A stretch of DNA of 64,000 nt from Bosea sp. (in: a-proteobacteria). Lineage in GTDB: Bacteria > Pseudomonadota > Alphaproteobacteria > Rhizobiales > Beijerinckiaceae. Below the pieces are notes generated by a model. The model was not told the DNA's origin and searched no databases. It was given only the letters and a program-made list of their open reading frames with translations. Below are positions 32,855 to 40,749 of the stretch, one piece after another (the first letter of the stretch is position 1; the number at the start of each line of letters is the position of its first letter). Where the stretch lies: assembly GCF_023953965.1 (NCBI RefSeq), contig NZ_JAMLIX010000001.1, forward strand, positions 2,604,501 through 2,668,500, read 5' to 3'. The position numbers and the translations under genes were made by a program.

Positions 32855-33937
32855 TTACAGCCCCTCGCCGCGGGCGATCCCCGCGGCGTCGCGCCCGATC
32901 AGGGCGGTGAGCCGCGTCAGACCGGCGCGGCGCGCCCGCCTGGCGAGCCCGGCCTTGATCTCCTTCGCCAGGCCCGGCCCCTTGAACACCATCGCCGAGT
33001 AGAACTGCACCAGCGTCGCGCCGGCGCGGATCTTGGCGAAGGCCGTCTCGGCCGAATCGACGCCGCCGACGCCGATCAGCGGGAACTGCCCTTCGACGCG
33101 CAGGAAGGCTTCGGCCAGGATGCGGGTCGAGGCGGTGAAGAGCGGCTTGCCGGAGAGTCCGCCGGTCTCGGCCTTGTGGGCGCTCTTGAGGCTTTCCGGG
33201 CGCGTGACCGTGGTGTTGGAGACGATCAGTCCGTCGATGCCGCGCCGGCGCGCCACCGCGATCATGCCGTCGAGCTCCGGCATGGTCAGGTCCGGCGCGA
33301 TCTTGACGAGGACGGGCGTGCGCTTGTCCGCGGACTCGTCGCGCGCGGCGAGCGTGCGCGCCACGAGGTCGTCGAGCGCTGCCTCGGCCTGGAGGTCGCG
33401 CAGGCCCGGCGTGTTCGGCGAGGAGACGTTGATCGTCAGGAAATCGGCGAGGGGCGCGAGGCGGCGCGCCAGCACCGCGTAATCGGCGGCGCGATCGGCG
33501 GAGTCCTTGTTGGCGCCGAGATTGACGCCGACGATGCCGCCGCGGCCCTGCCTGGCTTCGAGCCGCCTCGCCACGGCCTCCATGCCCTCGCTGTTGAGGC
33601 CGTAGCGGTTGATCACGGCCTCGTCCTCGGTCAGCCGGAAGACGCGCGGGCGCGCATTTCCGGGCTGCGGCAGCGGGGTGACGCCGCCGACCTCGACGAA
33701 GCCGAAGCCCAGCCCCAGCGCGCCGTCGACCGCCTGCGCATGCTTGTCGAAGCCGGCCGCGAGCCCGACCGGGTTGGGGAAGGTGAGCCCGAACGCCTCG
33801 GTCGCGAGCACCGGGTCGTCGGCGCCGGGCTTCAGCGCGGGTGCGGCGGCGAGCGCCGCGACCGTCAGGCGATGCGCCGTCTCCGCGTCCATGCGATGGA
33901 TCAGCGGCCGGGCGAGACCGAACAGGGTGCCGATCAT
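32855..33937 (-). CDS. pyrD: Dihydroorotate dehydrogenase (quinone), class 2
   Basis: 360 residues. The N-terminal amphipathic membrane-binding helices (IGTLFGLARPLIHRMDAETAH) mark class 2. FMN/orotate motifs include NPVGLAAGFDK, GFVEVGGVTPLPQPGN, RLTEDEAVINRYGLNS, the catalytic Ser in TINVSSPNTPGLRDLQ, VKIAPDL, SNTTVTRP, GGLSGKPL and IGVGGV. It oxidises dihydroorotate with quinone at the inner membrane in pyrimidine synthesis. ATG at 33937 overlaps the stop of the upstream DUF952 gene (ATGA), a pairing common in alphaproteobacteria. Confidence 0.96.
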   Translation of the reverse strand: MIGTLFGLARPLIHRMDAETAHRLTVAALAAAPALKPGADDPVLATEAFGLTFPNPVGLAAGFDKHAQAVDGALGLGFGFVEVGGVTPLPQPGNARPRVFRLTEDEAVINRYGLNSEGMEAVARRLEARQGRGGIVGVNLGANKDSADRAADYAVLARRLAPLADFLTINVSSPNTPGLRDLQAEAALDDLVARTLAARDESADKRTPVLVKIAPDLTMPELDGMIAVARRRGIDGLIVSNTTVTRPESLKSAHKAETGGLSGKPLFTASTRILAEAFLRVEGQFPLIGVGGVDSAETAFAKIRAGATLVQFYSAMVFKGPGLAKEIKAGLARRARRAGLTRLTALIGRDAAGIARGEGL

Positions 33938-34341
33938 GCCAGCGCCTCCGCGACGGCGTGGCTGCCATCGGCCTTGCGCGGCAGGGGCGCGATCCAGCGT
34001 GCCGCCTGCGGGTCGAGCGCGGCGTAGAGATGCGGGAACAGGGCGCCACCGCGCGAGGGCTCGTAGCGGAGCGCTGGGCCCAGGCGCTCCGCCTCCACGG
34101 CGACGACGAGGAGCCCGTCCTGGCCGGCGAAATGCTTCGCCGCGGTCTCGGCAAGCTGGGCGGCGGTGGAGAAATGGATGTAGCCGTCGGCGAGGTCGAC
34201 CGGGGCGCCGTCGAAGCGGCCCCGGGCTTCCGCCTCGCGCCAGAGCGGGGCGGGGCATATCTTGTAGATCAGGGGCAACGGAAGCCTCGCGCAGATGTCC
34301 GGCACCGGCTTAAACGCTGGCAGGAGGATTCCGCAAGCCAT
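33934..34341 (-). CDS. DUF952 family protein
   Basis: 135 residues as drawn; the conserved domain starts at LIYKICPAPLWREAEARGRFDGAPVDLADGYIHFSTAAQL and includes FAGQDGLLVVAVEAERLG, RGGALFPHLYAALD. This family of about 110-120 residues is of unknown function and is commonly placed beside pyrD. A TTG at 34278 would give the family's usual N-terminus (PLIYKIC); ATG at 34341 adds 21 residues. The stop overlaps the pyrD start, so it is translationally coupled to it. It is divergent from the S24 repressor gene. Confidence 0.85.
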   Translation of the reverse strand: MACGILLPAFKPVPDICARLPLPLIYKICPAPLWREAEARGRFDGAPVDLADGYIHFSTAAQLAETAAKHFAGQDGLLVVAVEAERLGPALRYEPSRGGALFPHLYAALDPQAARWIAPLPRKADGSHAVAEALA

Positions 34342-34365
34342 TGCTGAATCGCGGCGAGATTCGGA

Positions 34366-34397
34366 TTGAAATCTTATTTAATAGGGGATATTTCCTA
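34366..34397 (+). promoter_or_regulatory. Probable promoter with palindromic operator for the S24 repressor gene
   Basis: A TTGAAA (34366-34371) lies 15 to 17 bases before GATATTT, a plausible -35/-10 pair in an unusually AT-rich stretch. The -10 overlaps an inverted repeat ATAGGG-GATATT-TCCTAT (34381-34398), five of six positions symmetrical. An operator overlapping the -10 suits self-repression by the downstream LexA/CI-like protein. Confidence 0.45.
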
Positions 34398-34442
34398 TCG
34401 CTAATCCCCGCCGAACGGCAAGAGCCAAGCGAGGCCTCAGCG

Positions 34443-35072
34443 ATGCTGTCACATGACCAGATCTGGGGGGCGATCGATGCGCTCGCCCAGCGTTACGGGT
34501 TCACCGCCTCGGGGCTGGCGCGCAAGGCCGGGCTCGACGCCACGACCTTCAACCGCTCCAAGCGCGTCGCCCCCGACGGGCGCGAGCGCTGGCCCTCGAC
34601 GGAGTCGATCGCCAAGATCCTGGCGGCGACCGGCGCCTCCTTCGACGAGTTCATGAGCGTGGTCCTGCGCCGCGAGCAGGCCCCGGCGCGTACCATCCCG
34701 CTGATCGGCTTCGCCCAGGCCGGCTCGGGCGGCTTCTTCGACGATGGCGGCTTTCCGGTCGGCACGGGCTGGGAGGAGGTCGCCTTTCCCGGCGTCGCCG
34801 AGGAGAAGGCCTATGCGCTCGAGATCTCCGGCGATTCGATGCTGCCGCTCTATCGTGACGGCGACACCATCATCGTCTCGCCGACCGCGACGGTCAGGCG
34901 CGGTGACCGCGTCGTGGTCAAGACGGTGGAGGGCGAGGTGCTGGCCAAGCAGCTCAGGCGCCAGACCGCGCGGACGGTCGAACTCGCCTCGCTCAACCCG
35001 GAGCATCCCGACCGCGTGCTGAACCTCGCCGAGATCGCCTTCATGGCGCGGGTGATCTGGGCGAGCCAGTAG
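34443..35072 (+). CDS. LexA/CI-like repressor with S24 self-cleavage domain
   Basis: 209 residues. The N-terminal helix-turn-helix (FTASGLARKAGLDATTFNRSKR, about 20-41) is followed by a linker with a possible Ala93-Gly94 cleavage site (IGFAQAGSGG) and the S24 peptidase domain with Ser132 (EISGDSMLPLYRDGD) and Lys169 (EGEVLAKQLRR), 37 residues apart as in LexA. It probably represses genes until an activated RecA-type signal triggers self-cleavage. It is shorter in the DNA-binding part than alphaproteobacterial LexA and is more like single-gene regulators annotated XRE/S24. ATG at 34443 is the start that fits the HTH; the frame upstream is AT-rich leader. Confidence 0.88.
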   Translation: MLSHDQIWGAIDALAQRYGFTASGLARKAGLDATTFNRSKRVAPDGRERWPSTESIAKILAATGASFDEFMSVVLRREQAPARTIPLIGFAQAGSGGFFDDGGFPVGTGWEEVAFPGVAEEKAYALEISGDSMLPLYRDGDTIIVSPTATVRRGDRVVVKTVEGEVLAKQLRRQTARTVELASLNPEHPDRVLNLAEIAFMARVIWASQ

Positions 35073-35099
35073 GTGCGCCGGCGCGCCGCGTTATCCGTT

Positions 35100-35127
35100 G
35101 TCATTGCTTCGCTGCGCTCGCAATGAC
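35100..35127. repeat. REP-like palindrome at the end of the histidine kinase gene
   Basis: GTCATTGC at the left and GCAATGAC at the right surround TTCGCTGCGCTC, forming a 28-base hairpin of the widespread class that reads as VIASAAKQ when translated. It lies at the 3' end of the kinase gene and supplies its last residues. Confidence 0.85.
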
Positions 35128-36579
35128 GGAAGACGGGGTGCGGTCAATGCCCGTGGCGCGCCGCGCCGGCAGCGTCACCGAAAAGACCGCGCCGGTGGCG
35201 GAGGGTTCGAGCGCGATCGCGCCGCCATGGAGCCGGACGAGCTCGGCTGCGACCGCAAGGCCAAGCCCGGTCCCGCCCGGCGTCACCGAGCCGCGAAAGG
35301 CCTGGAACAGATTGGCCCGCGCCCGCTCGGGCACGCCCGGCCCGTTGTCGATGACGCGCAGCGCGACCGAGCCGTTCTCGATCCCCGCCGTCACCGTCAG
35401 CACCGGCTCGCTGCCGGCTTCCGCGCCGGCCCGCGTCAGCGCCTGGATCGCGTTGCGCATCAGGTTCGTCAGAACGCGGGCCATCTGGTCGGGGTCGCAA
35501 GGGAGCACCAGTTCGGCGGGGACCCGGTTCTCGAAGCGCGGCTTCTTGCCCTCGCCGAGGCCGAGCATCTCCGCCTGCTCGGCGACGAGGAGGCGCAGCG
35601 GCACGTCGCGGAGGGAAGGCGTCGCCTCGGCGGCGCGGCCATAGGCGAGGGTGGCCTCGCAGAAAGCGATGGCGCGCCCCAGCGTCGCGATCAGGCGCGG
35701 CGCGAAGCGGCGGATCTTGGCGTCGCGGGTCTCGATGAGCTGGTCGGACATGAGCTGCGCCGCCGCCAGCATGTTGCGCAGATCGTGGTTGATCTTCGAG
35801 ACGGCGAGGCCGAGCTCGGCGAGGTGCTTCTTGGTGCGCAACTCGTCGGCGAGCGTCGCCTGCATGCGGGCGAGCGCGCGCTCGGCCTCGCCGATCTCGT
35901 CGGCGCTGAGCGAGGGCTCGATGATCCGCCGCGGATTTTCGGGCTCCGCCTCGAACGCCGTGACGTTCGCAGCCAGACGCCGGATCGGCCAGACGATCAA
36001 CGCGTTGAGCGCGATATAGACGGCAAGCGCCGTCAGCCCGGTCATCAAGAGCGAGATCAGCAGCAGGTTTCCGGAGAATGTCAGCATCGCCTGGCGCAGC
36101 GGCGCCTCGTCGATGACGATCTCGACGAAATCGGCGCCGCCGACCGCCTCGCCGACGACGCGGATCGGCATGGTCGCTGGCGCGACGAGCACGGCGAGCG
36201 CTTCCTCGATCGCGCCGATCCAGCCGAGGCTGCGCAGGTCGACCGAGCGCGAGACCTCCGGCGGCGGCATCGAATCGAGGCTGAGCAAGCGCCGCGCGCC
36301 GCCGACGCGCGCCGCGATGGCGCGGGCTCCCACCCCCATCAGCAGGCGATTCTCGCTGCCTTCGGGCAGGCCGTCCTCCGGCGCACCTTCCAGCACCAGC
36401 GCCGCGACCTGCGCGGCGGCGATCCGGTCATGCAGCCAGTTGCGCCGGAAATTCGCGATGGAGGGCAGATAGATCAGCACCTCCGCCAGCATGACGAAAA
36501 GCACGGTGACGAACAGGAGCTTGGCCGAAAGGCCGAGGCGCGGCCGGTTGATCGACAGGGCTTGCTTGGGCGGATGCAT
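35101..36579 (-). CDS. Membrane sensor histidine kinase
   Basis: 492 residues. A membrane helix at about 19-41 (AKLLFVTVLFVMLAEVLIYL), a periplasmic sensor region of ~125 residues, and a second helix near 170-190 (LLLISLLMTGLTALAVYIAL) lead to a HAMP region (LIVWPIRRLAANVTAFEAEP), a dimerisation helix with the phospho-acceptor His in SKINHDLRNMLAA and an ATPase domain with VLTNLMRNAIQAL (N box), RVIDNGPGVP (G1) and GGTGLGLAVAAELVRLHGG (G2). No partner regulator is adjacent. The last eight residues (VIASAAKQ) come from a REP-like repeat, so the native gene probably ended earlier or was extended by that element. Confidence 0.93.
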   Translation of the reverse strand: MHPPKQALSINRPRLGLSAKLLFVTVLFVMLAEVLIYLPSIANFRRNWLHDRIAAAQVAALVLEGAPEDGLPEGSENRLLMGVGARAIAARVGGARRLLSLDSMPPPEVSRSVDLRSLGWIGAIEEALAVLVAPATMPIRVVGEAVGGADFVEIVIDEAPLRQAMLTFSGNLLLISLLMTGLTALAVYIALNALIVWPIRRLAANVTAFEAEPENPRRIIEPSLSADEIGEAERALARMQATLADELRTKKHLAELGLAVSKINHDLRNMLAAAQLMSDQLIETRDAKIRRFAPRLIATLGRAIAFCEATLAYGRAAEATPSLRDVPLRLLVAEQAEMLGLGEGKKPRFENRVPAELVLPCDPDQMARVLTNLMRNAIQALTRAGAEAGSEPVLTVTAGIENGSVALRVIDNGPGVPERARANLFQAFRGSVTPGGTGLGLAVAAELVRLHGGAIALEPSATGAVFSVTLPARRATGIDRTPSSVIASAAKQ

Positions 36580-36595
36580 CGCCTGTGATCCTAAA

Positions 36596-36639
36596 GCATT
36601 TTCGCGGGAAGTAGAGACCGATGCGCATCGGGAAAATGC
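36596..36639. repeat. Short dispersed palindrome (GCATTTTC...GAAAATGC)
   Basis: GCATTTTC and GAAAATGC form the arms of a 44-base imperfect hairpin upstream of the histidine kinase. The same arms bound the element at 55472-55515; both belong to a class of short interspersed repeats frequent in Hyphomicrobiales. Confidence 0.65.
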
Positions 36640-36684
36640 GGTGGAATAACGAGTTAGGATCGTTCCTGATCAGCGCTGCCCCTC

Positions 36685-36819
36685 GTCATTCCGGGGCGCG
36701 CCTTCAGGCGCGAACCCGGAGCCCACGACCGGGTGAGGCATCCGATGCCGCGTTGCGGGCTGCTCGCTCACCCGGTCGTGGGTTCCGGGTTCTTCGCTGA
36801 TGCGAAGCCCCGGAATGAC
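36685..36819. repeat. Long palindromic intergenic repeat, copy 2
   Basis: About 135 bases with the same outer arms (GTCATTCCGGGGC / GCCCCGGAATGAC) and inner arms (CCCACGACCGGGTGA / TCACCCGGTCGTGGG) as 29109-29237, differing mainly in the loop and a few bases. It lies between the divergent or converging ends of the histidine kinase leader and the flavoprotein gene. Confidence 0.9.
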
Positions 36820-36845
36820 GAGGGTGTGGCGAGCGTCAGCCGTGC

Positions 36846-38237
36846 CTAGCCGAAGCGCCGCAGGAAGCCGATCAGGCGGCGCAAGGCCGGCCGCGTCGTC
36901 AGCGGCGCGTGGAAGGAAAGCGCGGCGCTCCGCGAGGCGTCGCTGCGGCCCATCGCGGGCAGCGGCAGGCCGGCGACCGCGCCGATGCCGAGGCCTGCCC
37001 GCATCGCGACGCACCACGGCGCGATCAGCTCGCCGGCCTCGTCGCCAACGATGACGGCGCCGAGGATGCGGCCCTTGCGGTCGGTGATCGCCTTGACGAA
37101 GCCCTCGGTCTCGCCAGAAGCCTGCGCGGCCGCATTCTCCGAAAACGGCCAGCGCAGCACCCGGATCGTCCCGGCCCGGGCGCGGGCCTCTTCCTCCGTC
37201 AGCCCGATCGCGGCGATCTCGGGCCTGCTCCAGACGATGCGGGGTTCGCTTACCGGGTCGATCCGGACCGGCTGGCGGAACAGGAGCGTGCGCAGCAGGA
37301 GCCCGACATGATCGTCGCCCGCCCGGGCGGGCGCCGCCGCCGCCGCCCCGCCCGCGCAGGCTCCGAGCGCATGGACGCGGCGATTGCTCGTCCGCAGGCC
37401 CTTGTCGACGCTCACGCCGGAGGCATCATGGCGGATCCCGCCGAGATCGAGGTCAAGCCCGCCGATCGCGGGCTGAAGCGGGCCGCAGGCGAGAAGATGC
37501 GAGCCCTCGACCGTCGCTTCGCCCGCAGGCCCGGCGAGGACGAGGCGCAACCCGGAGCGGCTGCGCTCGGCCCGCAGCGGCGCGCGGCCTTCGTGGATAT
37601 CGAGCCCCTCGCGCGTGAGCCGGCGCCGCAGGAGCGCCACGGCCTCCGCGTCGTGATCCGGCAGCAGCCCCTCCGGAGCGATCAGCGTCGTAGCGCAGCC
37701 GAACCGGTTGAGCGCCTGCGCCAGGGCGGCGCCCGTGCCGCCGCCGCCGAGGACGATCGGCCGCTCGGGCAGCCGTGTCAGGCCGGCGAGGGCGGCCTCG
37801 TCGAGGACGGGCAGCGTGTCGAGCCCCGGTATCGCGAGCGGGGCGGGGCGTGCGCCGGTGGCGATCACGAAGCGGCGCGCCTTGATCTGAAGCCTCTCGA
37901 CGGTGACCGTGCTGCGGCTGGTGAAGCGGGCCTGCCCCCGGACGATGCGGATGCCCAGGGCCGTCAGGCGCTCGGCCGTGTGGTTGGCCCGCTCGGTGGC
38001 GAGCGCGCGCTGGATATGGTCGTGGATCCGGACCGGGTCCGGCCCGGCCCCAGCCGCGGCCGCGACGAGGGCGCGCGCCGCCAGCGGCCCCGGGCTGCCG
38101 CCGATCGTGCCCCGCTCGACCAGGACGACGGGGACGCCGAAGGCCGAGGCGGCGATCGCCAGGGCGATGCCGTCTCGGCCCGCGCCGATGATGCAGATAT
38201 CGGGTGTCAGCGCGGCTGGTTTCGCCGCCTCGGCCAT
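36846..38237 (-). CDS. Pyridine nucleotide-disulfide oxidoreductase-like flavoprotein lacking redox cysteines
   Basis: 463 residues with the lipoamide dehydrogenase/mercuric reductase layout: FAD-binding DICIIGAGRDGIALAIAASAFG and VVLVERGTIGG (about 14-48), FVIATGARPAPLAIPG, NAD(P)H-binding PIVLGGGGTGAALAQALNRFG, and the dimerisation domain (PRIVWSRPEIAAIGLTEEEARA, GFVKAITDRKGRILGAVIVGDEAGELI). The usual redox motif after GG (CxxxxC) is replaced by SPGPLAARALV, and the C-terminal HPTxxE is replaced by PLPAMGRSDASRS. It therefore cannot use the disulfide mechanism; its substrate is unknown. ATG at 38237; a GTG at 38249 with GGGA upstream is an alternative. It is 53 bases after the GGDEF-EAL gene on the same strand. 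Confidence 0.85.
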   Translation of the reverse strand: MAEAAKPAALTPDICIIGAGRDGIALAIAASAFGVPVVLVERGTIGGSPGPLAARALVAAAAGAGPDPVRIHDHIQRALATERANHTAERLTALGIRIVRGQARFTSRSTVTVERLQIKARRFVIATGARPAPLAIPGLDTLPVLDEAALAGLTRLPERPIVLGGGGTGAALAQALNRFGCATTLIAPEGLLPDHDAEAVALLRRRLTREGLDIHEGRAPLRAERSRSGLRLVLAGPAGEATVEGSHLLACGPLQPAIGGLDLDLGGIRHDASGVSVDKGLRTSNRRVHALGACAGGAAAAAPARAGDDHVGLLLRTLLFRQPVRIDPVSEPRIVWSRPEIAAIGLTEEEARARAGTIRVLRWPFSENAAAQASGETEGFVKAITDRKGRILGAVIVGDEAGELIAPWCVAMRAGLGIGAVAGLPLPAMGRSDASRSAALSFHAPLTTRPALRRLIGFLRRFG

Positions 38238-38290
38238 GCCGTCACTCACCGGATTTCCCGTCGCTCCCGTCGCTTGCGGCGCCGGCCCGC

Positions 38291-40621
38291 TCAGGCCACG
38301 CCGCGCTTCTGGCTCCTGGCCTCGATGCTGGCGAGCGGCTCGGGGCGGCCGAACAGGAAGCCCTGGGCGCGATGGGCGCCGAGGAACTGGACGGCGATGC
38401 GCTGCTGATCGGTCTCGATGCCCTCGACCACGACATTGACCTGGAGCCGCAGCCCGAGCTGGCAGACCGCCTCGATCACGGCCTTGGAAGCCTCGCTGGT
38501 ATGGACCTTGCGCGCAAAACTCTGGTCGATCTTCACCTGCGCGAAGGGGTAGGTCGAGAGATAGGCGAGCGAGGAATAGCCGGTGCCGAAATCGTCGAGC
38601 GCGAAGGTCACGCCAAGCGCGCGCAGCTCGTCGAGCACCGACAGCGCCAGCTTGTCGTCCTCGATCAGGAGCGATTCGGTGACCTCGAGCATCAGCCGCC
38701 GGGGCTCGAGATGCGCGGCGAGCAGGGCCCCCTTGACCGTCTCGATCAGCCGGCGCGGCTCGCGGAACTGCAGCGGCGAGACGTTGACCGAGACGCCGAT
38801 GCCCGGCTCCCAGCCGGCGGCGTCCCGGCAGGCCTGGCGGATCGCCCAGTCGCCCATGCCGGCGATCAGGCCGGATTTCTCGGCGATCGGGATGAAGACG
38901 CCCGGCGGCACCAGGCCGCGGGTGGGATGGCGCCAGCGCATCAGCGCCTCGCGCGAGACGATCTTCTGGGTCTTCAGATCGACGATCGGCTGGTAGTGGA
39001 GCTCGAGCTCGCCCTTGCCGTAGGCTTGGCGCAGGTCGTTCTCGATCTCGTGCCGCTCCAGCATCTCCTCGGCCATGGACGGGTTGAAGAACATCAGCGT
39101 GTTCCGGCCGGCGGCCTTGGCCTTGTACAGCGCCGTATCGGCATGGCGCAGCAGGTCGGCCGGGTTTTCGCCGTCCAGCGGCGCCATCGCGATGCCGACG
39201 CTCGCCGTCACATAGACGGTCTTGCCGTCGACGTCGAAGACGCGCGCCATGACGTCGATCATGCGCTGGGCGATCGCGGTGACGGCGGAATGATCGCAAG
39301 CCGGCAGGATCAGCAGGAACTCGTCGCCGCCGAAGCGGGCGAGCGTGTCGTCGCCGCGGCTCGCCCGGCGCAGGCGGCTGGCGGTTTCCTTCAGCACATG
39401 GTCGCCGACATCGTGGCCGAGGCTGTCGTTGACCTGCTTGAAGCCGTCGAGGTCGAGATAGAGCAGCGCGAAGCCCTCACCCGTGCGCGCGTGCCTGGCG
39501 AAGGCGTCGGCGATCTGCGTGTTGTATTCGAAGCGGTTCGCAAGCCCGGTCAATTCGTCGAACCGCGCCATCTGCTCGATGCGGGCCTCCGCCGCCTTGC
39601 GCTCGGTGGCGTCCTCGGTGAGCATCAGGATGCCGCCCTCGGCGGCGGGCGCGAAGGTGACGACCAGCACGTGCCCGTTGCGCGTCGCGAGCTCCCGGCT
39701 CACGGCCTGCTGGGTCGCCTGGACGTCGGTCAGTGCCGCGCGCAGGTCGCCGAGCTGGTCCTGGGCGATCACCTGGCGCTCGATCAGGAAACGCGCGATC
39801 GCCGTCAGCGGCGTGCCGGGGAGCGTCAGCGTTTCCGGCAGACCGTAGAGGGTGCCGTGGGGCGCATTGCTGACCGCCAGCTTGAGGTTGCGGTCGAACA
39901 TCGCCAGCCCGCCGATCATCGTGTTGAGGGCGGCGTCCAGCGTCAGGTTCTGCGAATGCAGGGCGGAGGCGAGCGCCTTCGACTGCTTGTTGGCGTCGCT
40001 CAGCGCCAGCAGGTTGCGATGCAGCGAGTTGGTGATCGCGATATTGGCCGCGACATAGAGAATGGCGAAGTAGCCGATGTAGTTGTAATAGGGGTTGTGG
40101 GCCTCGATCAGCCCGAACGCCATCGGGATACAGAAGGTCAAGAGCTGCACCGCGACGAATTTCGGGCGGCCGGCATTGCGCGCGACATAGCCCGAGGCCA
40201 GCGCGATGGTCGAGGCGACCGAGGTGATGTGCGCGGCAGGGTCGTCGGTGTGGGCCAGCGCGACATAGCAGTTGTAGCCCAGCGCGGCGCTGAACGCCGT
40301 GGCGCCGAGGAAATAGTCGCGGTCCCAGCGGCGGGTCTGCGCATAGTCGTCATCGGCGTGGTTGCGCCGGCGATAGGTGATCACGGTCATGATGCGCAGG
40401 ACGACGATCAGCGTCACCAGCACCGTGAGGCTCATGAAGATGCCCATGCCGGTGGAAACCCAGCACAGGAACGGTGTCAGGATACCGGCGATGCAGCCGG
40501 GAACGATCGAGGCCGGCGAGGAGAACAGCGAGCCGACCAGCAGCGTGTAGCCGGTCAGGTCGACCTCCCCACCCTGCCTGCGGCCGCCCGCCGCCATGAA
40601 CCGCTTCAGCGCAACTGCCAT
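38291..40621 (-). CDS. Membrane-bound GGDEF-EAL cyclic-di-GMP enzyme
   Basis: 776 residues. The N-terminal ~200 residues have five to six membrane helices (from about residue 25 to 195). A PAS-like segment follows (LDAALNTMIGGLAMFDRNLKLAVSN, to ~345), then a GGDEF domain with intact GGDEF (431-435) and the inhibitory RxxD site (422-425), then an EAL domain with EAL (558-560), LHYQPIVDL, SVNVSPLQF and the catalytic DDFGTGYSSLAYL and KIDQSFAR loops. Both activities look intact, so it could make or degrade cyclic-di-GMP depending on input. ATG at 40621 follows AAAGAGCGG. It lies 128 bases downstream of the RpfF-like gene on the same strand. Confidence 0.93.
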   Translation of the reverse strand: MAVALKRFMAAGGRRQGGEVDLTGYTLLVGSLFSSPASIVPGCIAGILTPFLCWVSTGMGIFMSLTVLVTLIVVLRIMTVITYRRRNHADDDYAQTRRWDRDYFLGATAFSAALGYNCYVALAHTDDPAAHITSVASTIALASGYVARNAGRPKFVAVQLLTFCIPMAFGLIEAHNPYYNYIGYFAILYVAANIAITNSLHRNLLALSDANKQSKALASALHSQNLTLDAALNTMIGGLAMFDRNLKLAVSNAPHGTLYGLPETLTLPGTPLTAIARFLIERQVIAQDQLGDLRAALTDVQATQQAVSRELATRNGHVLVVTFAPAAEGGILMLTEDATERKAAEARIEQMARFDELTGLANRFEYNTQIADAFARHARTGEGFALLYLDLDGFKQVNDSLGHDVGDHVLKETASRLRRASRGDDTLARFGGDEFLLILPACDHSAVTAIAQRMIDVMARVFDVDGKTVYVTASVGIAMAPLDGENPADLLRHADTALYKAKAAGRNTLMFFNPSMAEEMLERHEIENDLRQAYGKGELELHYQPIVDLKTQKIVSREALMRWRHPTRGLVPPGVFIPIAEKSGLIAGMGDWAIRQACRDAAGWEPGIGVSVNVSPLQFREPRRLIETVKGALLAAHLEPRRLMLEVTESLLIEDDKLALSVLDELRALGVTFALDDFGTGYSSLAYLSTYPFAQVKIDQSFARKVHTSEASKAVIEAVCQLGLRLQVNVVVEGIETDQQRIAVQFLGAHRAQGFLFGRPEPLASIEARSQKRGVA

Positions 40622-40749
40622 CCGCTCTTTGCCTTTGCCGCCGTACGCGGGGCGATGCGCGAGGTCCGGATTCTGCGCATCATGCCGGTGCTTTGTACGA
40701 GAGCAGAGGTAAATGCTTCGTATGGCTTCCCATAATCGCCTCCCGCCGC

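Noticed and set aside
35101..36579. Pairing of this histidine kinase with the LuxR-type regulator at 31811-32497
   Set aside because: Four unrelated genes on both strands lie between them; there is no sequence support for a cognate pair.
38204..40735. An 843-residue plus-strand frame antisense to the GGDEF-EAL gene
   Set aside because: Its Arg/Asp/Gly/Leu-rich repeats are typical of antisense reading of high-GC genes, and the minus strand encodes all domain motifs.
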